From Bacteroidota bacterium (lineage in GTDB: Bacteria; Bacteroidota; Ignavibacteria; UBA10030), in NCBI GenBank assembly GCA_003453835.1, contig DMMN01000095.1, positions 5,674 to 11,659 on the forward strand: a stretch of DNA of 5,986 nucleotides, written 5' to 3'. Position 1 is the stretch's first letter. Each line of letters opens with the position of its first letter. The notes under the pieces were generated by a model that searched no databases, was not told the origin of the DNA, and saw only the letters and a list, made by a program, of their open reading frames with translations. Below are positions 1 through 5,986 of this stretch, one piece after another. The position numbers were made by a program, and so were the translations under genes.

Positions 1-187
1 AGGAGCCTCCAGGCTGCTTTCGCGGCCTGCCGTTCTAAGTATCGACAAGGCGCGTGATCTTCTCCAGCCTCACTGGATCTGTAGCGGCGGAAAACTTGAA
101 GTGGATATCGGATTCAGGTGTGCCATCCCGATCGATGAAGGGCTTCGGACAACCTATCAGTGGTACAGACAGCAGGATTGGCTGTAG
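1..187 (+). CDS. NAD-dependent epimerase/dehydratase (extended SDR), C-terminal end only
   Basis: Reading frame 2 is open from the left edge to a TAG at 185-187 and gives 61 residues of protein-like sequence, so the gene begins outside the window. The tail contains DKARDLL, then W-x-CSGGK, then a hydrophobic GFRCAIPIDEGL segment, and ends in TTYQWYRQQDWL. This layout (NxxKARELL..W.CS..KA..ELGF.P...LEEGLR.T..WYR..GWL) is how many extended-SDR nucleotide-sugar epimerases and 3-beta-HSD-like dehydratases end. The part seen belongs to the substrate-binding C-terminal lobe. The Rossmann GxxGxxG motif and the YxxxK catalytic pair would lie upstream. Substrate cannot be told from this fragment. It runs in the same direction as crcB, 48 bp ahead of it, so co-transcription is possible. 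The family call rests on recalled family pattern. Confidence 0.72.
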   Translation, partial: GASRLLSRPAVLSIDKARDLLQPHWICSGGKLEVDIGFRCAIPIDEGLRTTYQWYRQQDWL

Positions 188-235
188 TTCAACGAGTGCC
201 ACTCTTCTTTCGACGATAACAAATAGAACGGAGCG

Positions 236-610
236 ATGCGGAATATTCTGCTGGTCTTCTTGGGCGGAGGAATTGGGGCGAGCGCGAGATACTGGCTCTC
301 AGGACTCGTGTACGGGAAGTTTGGGAGCGCCTTCCCCTACGGAACATTGGCTGTTAATCTGATCGGATGCCTCCTCATCGGCGTCCTGGTGACAGGAATG
401 GAAGAACGCTTCATCACCAATCCGACACTCCGCGTGTTCTTGACGATCGGCGTCCTCGGAGGCTTCACCACATTCTCATCCTTCAGCTATGAGACCGTGG
501 CGATGTTGAGGGACGGGGAGCTGTACCATGCCGCTCTCAATGTCATGGCAAGCGTCTTCTTGTGCGTTGTCGGAACCTGGATTGGGATGCAACTTGGAAA
601 ACTCCTGTAG
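236..610 (+). CDS. crcB: Fluoride efflux channel CrcB/FluC
   Basis: A 124-residue, four-helix membrane protein of the usual family length. It exports fluoride through the inner membrane as an antiparallel dual-topology dimer. Visible signatures are GGGIGASARYW (10-20), the GTLAVNLIGC stretch (36-45) with the conserved pore Asn at 41, and GGFTTFSSFSYE (75-86), which holds the two Phe of the family's 'phenylalanine box' (F80, F83) and the central Thr region linked to the structural sodium site. Hydrophobic segments lie roughly at 3-25, 34-54, 67-90 and 97-122. The ATG at 236 is the only start available, because an in-frame TAG occurs at 224-226. A GGAG lies just 2 nt before it, unusually close. 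The DUF190 gene follows after 18 bp. The family call is firm, and fluoride specificity follows from the family. Confidence 0.96.
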   Translation: MRNILLVFLGGGIGASARYWLSGLVYGKFGSAFPYGTLAVNLIGCLLIGVLVTGMEERFITNPTLRVFLTIGVLGGFTTFSSFSYETVAMLRDGELYHAALNVMASVFLCVVGTWIGMQLGKLL

Positions 611-628
611 CTTTCGAAAGGGAATTCT

Positions 629-985
629 ATGAAACTTACCGGTGAAGGCAAGTTATTGAGAATCTTCTTGGGAGAATCCGATATATTCGATCACCAACCG
701 TTGTTTGAAGTGATTGTTCGTCTCGCCCGCGAAAGAGGTTTGGCAGGTGCAACGGTGTTGAGGGGAGTTGAGGGATTCGGTGCCAACAGCCGTGTCATCC
801 ACACGGCCAAGATCCTTCGCCTCTCCGAAGATCTGCCCATCGTAGTCGAGATTGTCGATGCGGAGGCAAAGATCAGAGGCTTCTTGCCGGATGTCGATGC
901 ACTCTTTGAAAAAGCCGGATGTGGAGGGATGATGACGATTGAAAGAGCCGAGGTGATCCGATATTCACCTGGGAAACAAGAGTGA
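629..985 (+). CDS. DUF190 PII-like protein, CrcB-associated
   Basis: A 118-residue soluble protein matching the DUF190 family, which has a ferredoxin-like, PII (GlnB)-type fold. Key stretches are the N-terminal KLLRIFLGESD strand (8-18), the helix with ELxVRLARERGLAGATVLRG-type sequence (27-45), the family core RGVEGFGANSRVIHTAKIL (45-63) and the strand LPIVVEIVD (69-77). The C-terminal half holds a helix (KIRGFLPDVDALFEKAGCGG) and a final MMTIERAEVIRY strand. An AAAGGGA ribosome binding site at 617-623 lies 5 nt before the ATG. The gene sits 18 bp behind crcB, an arrangement repeated in many bacteria. From that context and the PII-like fold it may sense a ligand or modulate the channel, but no biochemical role is established as far as I know. 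No metal or nucleotide site can be assigned from sequence alone. Confidence 0.92.
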   Translation: MKLTGEGKLLRIFLGESDIFDHQPLFEVIVRLARERGLAGATVLRGVEGFGANSRVIHTAKILRLSEDLPIVVEIVDAEAKIRGFLPDVDALFEKAGCGGMMTIERAEVIRYSPGKQE

Positions 986-1013
986 ACCGGGGGCACGTTC
1001 TCCGACTCCGAAA

Positions 1014-3794
1014 TCACCTGATGATGAGCATCTTCTTCGTTTCCGTGTAAGTCTTCGTTGCATTCCCAGTCTGCACCGCTTCCATCCGATAAAAATACAC
1101 TCCTGAAGTCACTGCAGCATTCCATCGAAACAGGTGAGTCCCTTCTGCCAACTCTCCTTCGAGGGGCGTCGCGATTTCCTGTCCAAGGATGTTCAACAAG
1201 ACAATTCTTACATGACTCGCGACCGGCAGACCGAATTGGATCGTCGTGGAGGAGTTGAATGGATTCGGAAAGTTCTGGTGCAGCTCATAGTCGCGTGGAA
1301 CGAAGCGGAGCGGGAGATCGTCAAGTCCCGTCGTTCCTTCGTACCACGCAACCTTCAGCGCGTCGGCGCGCAAAACGTCTCCCGAACTGTTTCTCCCGGT
1401 GTTGATCACTCTCACGACGAACGGTGTACCTGCAGACAGCCGATAACGCCTGAGTGGTACCCATCCGCCGCTCCCCACATTCTGATCAACGACCACTGAA
1501 TCCGGAGCGTCAGTTCCATTCCGCACGACGTAGAGGGCCCTGTTCGCGCTATTGACAGTCTTCGGGACGATGAACATCAAGTCGTAGGTACCACTCCGTC
1601 CTGCAATTAAAGAGAACGTCGCGTTCGCACCTGCTGGGGATGTCAGGTTTGTGTAGCGGCTGCTGCGACCATAGGCCTGGGCGACACTCGTGTGCCAGGT
1701 TCCTTCTTCTCGATACGAAGTTGAATCATCGTTGTCAGCGATCTGGAAGTAGTTCTTCACCTCTGCAGCCAGAGGAAGACGCCAAACGGGTTGGACGGGA
1801 TCGTCGCTTGAGATGAGTAACGTATCCGACCATGGCCCGACGACGTTGGTGGAGAATTGTATCGGAACGGAAACCCTCCCCCCCGCAGGAACTTTGATCG
1901 GAAATCGGACGGAACTGCTTACGGCATTCCTGACAGACACGACGCCGCTTACCGTAAGATGGCCGATCCCTGCATTCGTGAAGTTGACGGCATACTTCAC
2001 GGTATCCTCCCGCGAGACCTCGCCGAAGTTCAGAAAGCTCTCAGCCGGCACGAGTTGTCGCTCCCGCACGAGAGGCGAGAACCTGACGACATCGGCTCCG
2101 ATCGTCCTTCCTGCCTGATTCTCTCCACGAACGACCATCTCGACATAGGTTCCGTTTCCTGTCGCGAGCAACGGTGCGCCGAGGAAAATCCATTCGTTGC
2201 CGGGAAGAGGGGTGGAGAAGAACAGTGAATCGACGAGTCCACCATTTGAGTGAATTCGAAACAAGACACTCCCTGCGGCACTTGTCACAGTGGGCACTTG
2301 CACGAAAATATTGTATCGGCCAGGCTGCGGGAGGTTTGGGCTCCAACGAACTCTCGCGATGCTGATTCCTGCTAACGTCATGAGCCGCGAATCAACGCCC
2401 CACGTCGTGCCCTTGATGGTCGTCCAAGCACCCTCGATCTCGCTGTAGCCGGGATCTTTGTTATCGACGTAGATGTCGTCCGGCAGATACCGTAGGAAGT
2501 GTGTCTTCAAGTTTCCGACGGTATCGGTCACTGCCATGCCGAGTTTCGCGAGCATGTCCCTGGGAAACGCTTCGGTCCTCCAGGAATTCGAACCAAGCCG
2601 ACTGGATCTCAGGAGGAAGTAGCGCTCGTACTTGTCTTTGGCTGCAACAAACGGTTGTTTCTGGAAGATCGGCTCGTTCGTTTGAATTGTGAAAGCAACA
2701 GTCTCGCCCACGGATTGCTCCACCACTGTCAGCTCCGGGGAAATCGTGTCGCTTGTGGCGATCCAGCGTTGCATCGCCTCGACGGCGGAGCAATAACGAA
2801 ATGGAACGCCGCCGTATTTTGCTGCCGATCGGTGGGCGAGGCTATCGATTCTTCGGAGGTTGTCCAGAAAATCGGTTTCAGGGAGATGCCCCCAGAGACA
2901 CGCCACTTGATCCTCCCCTCGTTGTGCGCGAGCATAGATCGTATCCATCAGCGCAGTGTTGACCGAGCCGATATGTTTGGAGCGGAGATTCCAGCCCCGT
3001 GCCGCGCCGGGAATCTGGTAGTCTTGCAGCGACGGATGGAAGGGAATCCAGGTGCTGGGTGAGCGTGACCAGTCATAGATATTGTCGAGAGGTTCGACAG
3101 TGTCTATATGCTTTACCGGCCAATCATTGTGCATGCTGTACGGCAGCAATTCATCGAGGTACTGTTGCCATCCGTTGTCCATCGCGTGCCAGCCGCTGCG
3201 AAAGGAAACAGGATGCGTTTGTTCCTCGATCAGGAATTGGGCCATCGTCAAGTCGAAATCGTCTCTGCATTCTTCGAAGCTACGCGCTTGATTCCAGAAG
3301 TACTTGCCGTCTCTATCATAGTCTGTCCAGGCAAAGGTGTGATAGTGCAACGAGAGCTCATCTCCATAACGCCGGAGTGCTTCCCCATGATACTTCTTCA
3401 TGAGCTGAAGGGTCATGACGTTTGGTATGGGGACGTTGGCATTTGTAGCGTAGCGAAAGATGTTACCCGCCATCATCCACCAGGTCAGCTTCATCGGTTG
3501 ACCGTAGGAATCGACCAGCCGAAGGCGAAACAACGGATCCATCACGCGAGAGGCGTTCCTCGTCGCGTCGAGATACAAGTCCAGCTTGTACGTTGGACGA
3601 AACCGGGCAACGTCCATCCCCTCCCAAATCGCCGTGTCCGAGCCGAGGATCAGATAGACCTTCCCTCCTCCAACGGCGTGATGCGGAAAGAGTGAGAGGA
3701 GATATACGAGGAAGCAAGGGAAGGAGAATTTCACAGAAGTCTTTGGATGCGCAAAACGGTGGACAGAAATTCTCGTCCACCTCTCTGCTAGCAT
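1014..3794 (-). CDS. Secreted modular protein: deacetylase-like domain, golvesin-like domains, ASH domain, T9SS sorting domain
   Basis: A 926-codon secreted protein of unknown substrate. Residues 21-44 form a signal peptide (VKFSF, hydrophobic core, then PHHAVGGG). Residues 46-345 look like a polysaccharide-deacetylase or related (beta/alpha)-barrel domain: LILGSDTA near the start, GDELSLHYHTFAW (144-156), HPVSFRSGW (194-202) and CLWGHLPETD (299-308) supply Asp and His candidates for a metal site, though the textbook TFDD motif is absent. Residues 441-575 and 681-818 are two golvesin-like beta domains that share a Y/D-N-x-D...Y-x-E-x-G-x-W pattern. Residues 580-678 resemble an ASH/Ig-like domain (LNFGEV...FTNAG...ISSDDP). 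Residues 836-926 are a T9SS type A sorting domain (ELHQNFPNPFNSSTTIQFGLP core, GVYFYRMEA, ending KKMLIIR). The start is uncertain: the ATG at 3794 has no clear ribosome binding site, and an in-frame GTG at 3732-3734 would give a tidier signal peptide and 906 residues. Probably exported across the outer membrane and surface-attached or released. Polysaccharide modification is inference. Confidence 0.88.
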   Translation of the reverse strand: MLAERWTRISVHRFAHPKTSVKFSFPCFLVYLLSLFPHHAVGGGKVYLILGSDTAIWEGMDVARFRPTYKLDLYLDATRNASRVMDPLFRLRLVDSYGQPMKLTWWMMAGNIFRYATNANVPIPNVMTLQLMKKYHGEALRRYGDELSLHYHTFAWTDYDRDGKYFWNQARSFEECRDDFDLTMAQFLIEEQTHPVSFRSGWHAMDNGWQQYLDELLPYSMHNDWPVKHIDTVEPLDNIYDWSRSPSTWIPFHPSLQDYQIPGAARGWNLRSKHIGSVNTALMDTIYARAQRGEDQVACLWGHLPETDFLDNLRRIDSLAHRSAAKYGGVPFRYCSAVEAMQRWIATSDTISPELTVVEQSVGETVAFTIQTNEPIFQKQPFVAAKDKYERYFLLRSSRLGSNSWRTEAFPRDMLAKLGMAVTDTVGNLKTHFLRYLPDDIYVDNKDPGYSEIEGAWTTIKGTTWGVDSRLMTLAGISIARVRWSPNLPQPGRYNIFVQVPTVTSAAGSVLFRIHSNGGLVDSLFFSTPLPGNEWIFLGAPLLATGNGTYVEMVVRGENQAGRTIGADVVRFSPLVRERQLVPAESFLNFGEVSREDTVKYAVNFTNAGIGHLTVSGVVSVRNAVSSSVRFPIKVPAGGRVSVPIQFSTNVVGPWSDTLLISSDDPVQPVWRLPLAAEVKNYFQIADNDDSTSYREEGTWHTSVAQAYGRSSRYTNLTSPAGANATFSLIAGRSGTYDLMFIVPKTVNSANRALYVVRNGTDAPDSVVVDQNVGSGGWVPLRRYRLSAGTPFVVRVINTGRNSSGDVLRADALKVAWYEGTTGLDDLPLRFVPRDYELHQNFPNPFNSSTTIQFGLPVASHVRIVLLNILGQEIATPLEGELAEGTHLFRWNAAVTSGVYFYRMEAVQTGNATKTYTETKKMLIIR

Positions 3795-3846
3795 TCACGA
3801 AGATCCGCGTTGACGAGCGGCGACGTTTTTGATTAGACTTACTCGT

Positions 3847-3863
3847 CGTATTTCTGAAATACG
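3847..3863. promoter_or_regulatory. Perfect 17-bp palindrome, candidate operator
   Basis: CGTATTTC and GAAATACG are exact reverse complements with one base (T) between them. The site lies in the 114-bp gap between the 109-aa gene and the large secreted protein, 53 bp before the latter's ATG. There is no T-run after it on either strand and the loop would be one base, so it fits a dimeric protein binding site better than a terminator. No known regulator consensus is recognised. Confidence 0.4.
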
Positions 3864-3908
3864 GTGCTCGTGCCGCTAGGAACAAAAGAACGGTTTATTG
3901 GAACGGCA

Positions 3909-4238
3909 CTAGCTTACTTCGAACTCAAACGTCTCCGTACACATGATCTGCTCTTCGCCGCGCGAGCCGCAGATCCGATACTCCAGACGATCCCCTTGTC
4001 CGAACGTTCCGAGAAGTACACGCCAATAGGAATTGTTTCGCTGATCGTTGTTGGAATGCCATTCGGCCGGTTGCTTCGCCGTCAACTGCTTTCCATCTGC
4101 CCTGGAGAGTGTCAGCTCGACCCAGACGGATTGACCCATTTCAATCGGATGTGTCCCGATCCACAATTCCACTTCTTGTCCGGACGAGACGAACTCAGGG
4201 ATGCGTGAGGCATCTGCCGTGTTGTGCCAAACAATCAT
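3909..4238 (-). CDS. Small beta-rich protein of unknown function (Ig-like or carbohydrate-binding-like)
   Basis: A 109-residue protein with no signal peptide or membrane segment, so probably cytoplasmic. The sequence reads as a single beta-sandwich: strand-like stretches include EVELWIG (22-28), SVWVELTLSRADG (37-49), NSYWRVLLGTFGQGDRLEYRICG (69-91, written here as a run of alternating hydrophobic residues) and TFEFEVS at the end. The pattern G-x-x-VELWIGTHPIE-x-GQSVWVE, then NSYWR..LG.F..GDR.EY, resembles Ig-like or starch-binding-type accessory domains found in front of some glycoside hydrolases, but I cannot name the family. The start is secure: AGGAGGT lies 5 nt before the ATG, the strongest ribosome binding site in the window, implying good translation. 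It runs in the same direction as the large secreted protein downstream (114 bp gap), so the two could share a transcript. Function unknown. Confidence 0.82.
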   Translation of the reverse strand: MIVWHNTADASRIPEFVSSGQEVELWIGTHPIEMGQSVWVELTLSRADGKQLTAKQPAEWHSNNDQRNNSYWRVLLGTFGQGDRLEYRICGSRGEEQIMCTETFEFEVS

Positions 4239-4243
4239 AGCGC

Positions 4244-4250
4244 ACCTCCT
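4244..4250 (-). promoter_or_regulatory. Consensus ribosome binding site of the 109-aa gene
   Basis: On the minus strand this reads AGGAGGT, followed by the 5-nt spacer GCGCT and the ATG. It matches the Shine-Dalgarno consensus in full, whereas the other minus-strand genes here have weak or no such site. It fixes the start of the small beta-rich protein. Confidence 0.85.
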
Positions 4251-4576
4251 ATCTGCAAATGTGAGAGAGGGGCTGTTCGATCACGGCTCAATGTTCAGAG
4301 AAGATTGCCAAAAAGCAAATCTTGGACAACCGGCAGGCCGGTCAGGATCACATGTTACTTCGGCGCGGCCAATGCCGGTGCAATCGAATTTGAGAAAGTC
4401 GTTCCCCGGTTTGACTTCGATGTTCGCCACTGCACAGATTTGACGATGGTGGAGAAGGTATTCTGTCGTATCGTGGAGTGAATTTCAACTGGCTTAGACA
4501 AAAACGAGGCGATTCCGGTAGGAATGGAGAACTCTCTAATTGCCCTCATTCGAAATGGAGGATCCAATTGCATGCC
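4251..4576. other. Gap without an accepted gene: leader of the 109-aa gene and unexplained sequence
   Basis: About 330 bp between the permease terminator and the ribosome binding site of the 109-aa gene. It should contain that gene's promoter, but no clear -35/-10 or Bacteroidota-type -33/-7 pair was found. Two weak dyads are visible: an imperfect hairpin at 4301-4323 (AAGATTGCC, five A, GCAAATCTT) and a short palindrome ACCGGC-AG-GCCGGT at 4329-4342. A + strand frame ending with TGA at 4479-4481 looks mildly coding over 4341-4478 (acidic and hydrophobic residues, FDFDVRHCTDLTMVEKVF), but it has no convincing start and no recognised family. It could be a gene remnant or chance. Confidence 0.45.
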
Positions 4577-4604
4577 AAAAAAAAGCCCAACCGATTCAGA
4601 TGGG
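4577..4604 (-). terminator. Probable intrinsic terminator of the DUF47-pit operon
   Basis: On the minus strand the sequence CCCATCTGAATCGGTTGGG folds into an outer 4-bp stem (CCCA/TGGG), one T-T mismatch and a 3-bp inner stem including a G-T wobble. It is followed by one C and eight T. It starts about 30 nt after the permease stop codon, the right place and orientation to end that transcript. The stem is modest, so efficiency is uncertain. Confidence 0.6.
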
Positions 4605-4633
4605 TCGAGGAGAACTACACCCCGGCAGCATGG

Positions 4634-5644
4634 TCAATGGAACAATAACACAACCTTATAGAAAAGGGCCGCAACGAGTGCGGACATCGGGATCGTCAGG
4701 AGCCATGCGGCGACGATTCGTCCGGCAATGCCCCATCGGACTGCCGACATCCGTCGAGTAGCGCCGACACCCATGATCGCGCCGGCAATGGTGTGAGTCG
4801 TACTCACGGGGATCCCGAAGATCGCCGTTCCCAAGAGAACGAAAGCCCCTCCTGTTTCCGCGCAGAAACCGCCGACCGGCTTCAGGTGCGTGAGCCGGAT
4901 CCCCATGGTTCGGATTACTTTCCAGCCCCCCATCAGTGTTCCGAGACCGATTGCGCTGTGTGCAGCGATGATCACCCAAAACGGAACATAGAATCCTTGG
5001 GCGGAATCGTACATCCACGTCGGCATTCCGACCTTTGCGGAAAAAAGAAGAATGGAGATAATCCCCATGGTCTTCTGGGCGTCGTTCGTGCCATGACCAA
5101 GGCTGTAGGCGGCCGAGGAAATCAACTGGCCAACACGAAAGAACTTGTCAACACGGCGCACCGTCCAACTCCTGAAAACCCAGGATACGACAATCATCAA
5201 AAGGAACGCTGCGATAAGTCCGACAATGGGGGAAAGAAAGATGAAGATCAACACTTTATAGATACCACTCATGATGAGGGCTTCAACGCCTTGTTTGATG
5301 ATCGCCGCCCCGGCAAGTCCGCCGATCAAGGAGTGCGAGACGCTGATGGGAAGTCCGTAGCGTGTGCAAAGATGCGTCCAAACGATTGCGCCGACAAGGG
5401 CGGAGAGGATGAGTTCTTGCGTGATAACTTGAGGATCGACAATGCCTTTTCCGATTGTTTTGGCGACAGCCACTCCGAACCCAAAGGCGGCGACAAAGTT
5501 AAAGAACGCGGCCCAGATGACGGCCAGCTTGGGAGAGAGAACGCGGGTAGAAACCACCGTGGCGATGGAGTTGGCAGCATCGTTCATTCCGTTCAGGAAA
5601 TCAAAGAGAAGCGCCACAAACACAATGATCAAAACGAGGGTCAT
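4634..5644 (-). CDS. pit: PiT-family inorganic phosphate permease
   Basis: A 336-residue integral membrane protein of the PiT (SLC20-like) family, which imports inorganic phosphate, usually as a metal-phosphate complex with protons or as sodium symport. The length fits the short bacterial members. The inverted-repeat signature is present in both halves: GMNDAANSIAT (19-29) in the first and GHGTNDAQKTMGI (183-195) in the second. Each half is followed by its re-entrant loop motif, GLPISVSHSLIGG (97-109) and GIPVSTTHTIAGAIMG (277-292). About ten hydrophobic segments alternate with short loops, and a basic loop RSWTVRRVDKFFR (158-170) joins the halves. The ATG at 5644 begins directly at the first membrane helix and lies 27 bp after the DUF47 stop, so the two are co-transcribed. 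No strong ribosome binding site is visible. Whether protons or sodium drive it cannot be read from the sequence. Confidence 0.95.
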   Translation of the reverse strand: MTLVLIIVFVALLFDFLNGMNDAANSIATVVSTRVLSPKLAVIWAAFFNFVAAFGFGVAVAKTIGKGIVDPQVITQELILSALVGAIVWTHLCTRYGLPISVSHSLIGGLAGAAIIKQGVEALIMSGIYKVLIFIFLSPIVGLIAAFLLMIVVSWVFRSWTVRRVDKFFRVGQLISSAAYSLGHGTNDAQKTMGIISILLFSAKVGMPTWMYDSAQGFYVPFWVIIAAHSAIGLGTLMGGWKVIRTMGIRLTHLKPVGGFCAETGGAFVLLGTAIFGIPVSTTHTIAGAIMGVGATRRMSAVRWGIAGRIVAAWLLTIPMSALVAALFYKVVLLFH

Positions 5645-5671
5645 AGCAACTCGGAAGTTTAGGATTCGTCG

Positions 5672-5986
5672 TTAGGCGTGCTTGATCACAAGCGCCTCCA
5701 ACACATTGGCGGCGTCCTCGCATTTGTCGGTCGCTGTCTCCAGCCCTACATAGACTTCCTTCAACTTGATGATCTTGATGGGATCTTTCTCGTTCTCGAA
5801 CAGATCGGCGATAGCCTGCTCAAAGATCGCGTCCGCGTCGTTCTCGTATTCGTTCACCTTCTTGAATGACTGGAGCAACTCCTCCGTCTGGTGCATGTGC
5901 CGTATGCGCCCAACGGCGCGATGCAGTTCTTTGATAGAGAGGTGCAGGACGTCAATCAACTGGATCATGGCCTGAGGGCACTCATC
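5672..5986 (-). CDS. DUF47 (PhoU-like) phosphate transport regulator, partial
   Basis: The C-terminal 104 residues of a DUF47-family protein. The frame stays open through the right edge (residues DECPQA precede the first internal Met), so the Met codon at 5966-5968 is not the true start. Family members are usually a little over 200 residues, so about half is missing. The fragment is all helical, with heptad-like segments. It carries the family patterns V-x-EYENDADAIFEQAIADLF and KEVYVGLETATDKCEDAANVL; acidic E/D-x-x-x-D positions within these correspond to the metal-binding E(D)xxxD motifs of PhoU-like bundles. It ends 27 bp before the PiT permease gene, the standard DUF47-pit arrangement, and is thought to assist or regulate that transporter in the cytoplasm. 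The mechanism is not well defined. Confidence 0.9.
   Translation of the reverse strand, partial: DECPQAMIQLIDVLHLSIKELHRAVGRIRHMHQTEELLQSFKKVNEYENDADAIFEQAIADLFENEKDPIKIIKLKEVYVGLETATDKCEDAANVLEALVIKHA

Noticed and set aside
188..235. Fluoride riboswitch ahead of crcB
   Set aside because: The gap is 48 bp, too short, and the conserved aptamer segments are not visible.
54..362. 102-codon + strand frame across the epimerase tail and the crcB start
   Set aside because: It overlaps two better-supported frames, and its composition (Ser/Thr/Arg/Cys-rich, no family pattern) is that of an out-of-frame shadow.
986..1013. Possible bidirectional terminator between the convergent DUF190 and secreted-protein genes
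   Set aside because: Only 4-bp complementary stretches are present and there is no T-run on either strand.
2499..3695. Long + strand frames (187 and 195 codons) opposite the secreted protein
   Set aside because: They are antisense to a protein with clear domains, have no family pattern, and are rich in Arg, Cys and Ser as in shadow frames.
3870..3909. GTGCCG...CGGCAC inverted repeat at the end of the 109-aa gene as a terminator
   Set aside because: It has 6-bp arms separated by 28 nt with no T-run after it, so it is not convincing as a terminator.
4793..5662. 289-codon + strand frame opposite the PiT permease
   Set aside because: It is a very polar, Asp/Asn/Gly/Lys-rich translation, as expected antisense to a hydrophobic membrane protein. 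The permease itself has both family signatures.
5966..5968. ATG near the right edge as the start of the DUF47 gene
   Set aside because: The frame continues open to the edge, and a protein starting here would be about half the usual family length.

Overview
The window looks like chromosomal DNA of a Bacteroidota/Chlorobi-group bacterium, most likely Ignavibacteria-like. The main clue is the C-terminus of the largest protein. It carries the NFPNPFN...GQEIATPLEG...SGVYFYRMEA pattern of type IX secretion system (T9SS) sorting domains, which is very common in that lineage. Base composition is balanced, and gene density is ordinary apart from one 395-bp gap. No mobile element, RNA gene or CRISPR array was seen.

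Left part, + strand (1-985): the window opens inside the last 61 codons of an NAD-dependent epimerase/dehydratase (extended SDR) gene. After 48 bp comes crcB/fluC, a fluoride channel, and 18 bp later a DUF190 (PII-like) gene. The last two form a compact pair that is widely seen in bacteria and is expected to serve fluoride tolerance. No fluoride riboswitch is visible upstream.

Middle, - strand (1014-4238): a 926-codon secreted multidomain protein converges on the DUF190 gene with only 28 bp between the stops. Its order is signal peptide, deacetylase-like catalytic-type domain, first golvesin-like beta domain, ASH/Ig-like domain, second golvesin-like domain, T9SS sorting domain. Upstream lies a small 109-aa beta-rich protein with an almost ideal ribosome binding site. 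A perfect 17-bp palindrome sits between these two genes.

Right part, - strand (4577-5986): a DUF47 (PhoU-like) gene, cut by the window edge, is followed after 27 bp by a PiT-family phosphate permease and then a probable intrinsic terminator. This is the usual low-affinity phosphate uptake pair. The 395 bp between the permease and the small protein hold the terminator, a leader with weak dyads, and a short + strand frame that looks mildly coding.

Most of the window is ordinary housekeeping and transport. The least explained parts are the modular T9SS cargo protein, the small beta-rich protein next to it, and the palindrome between them.
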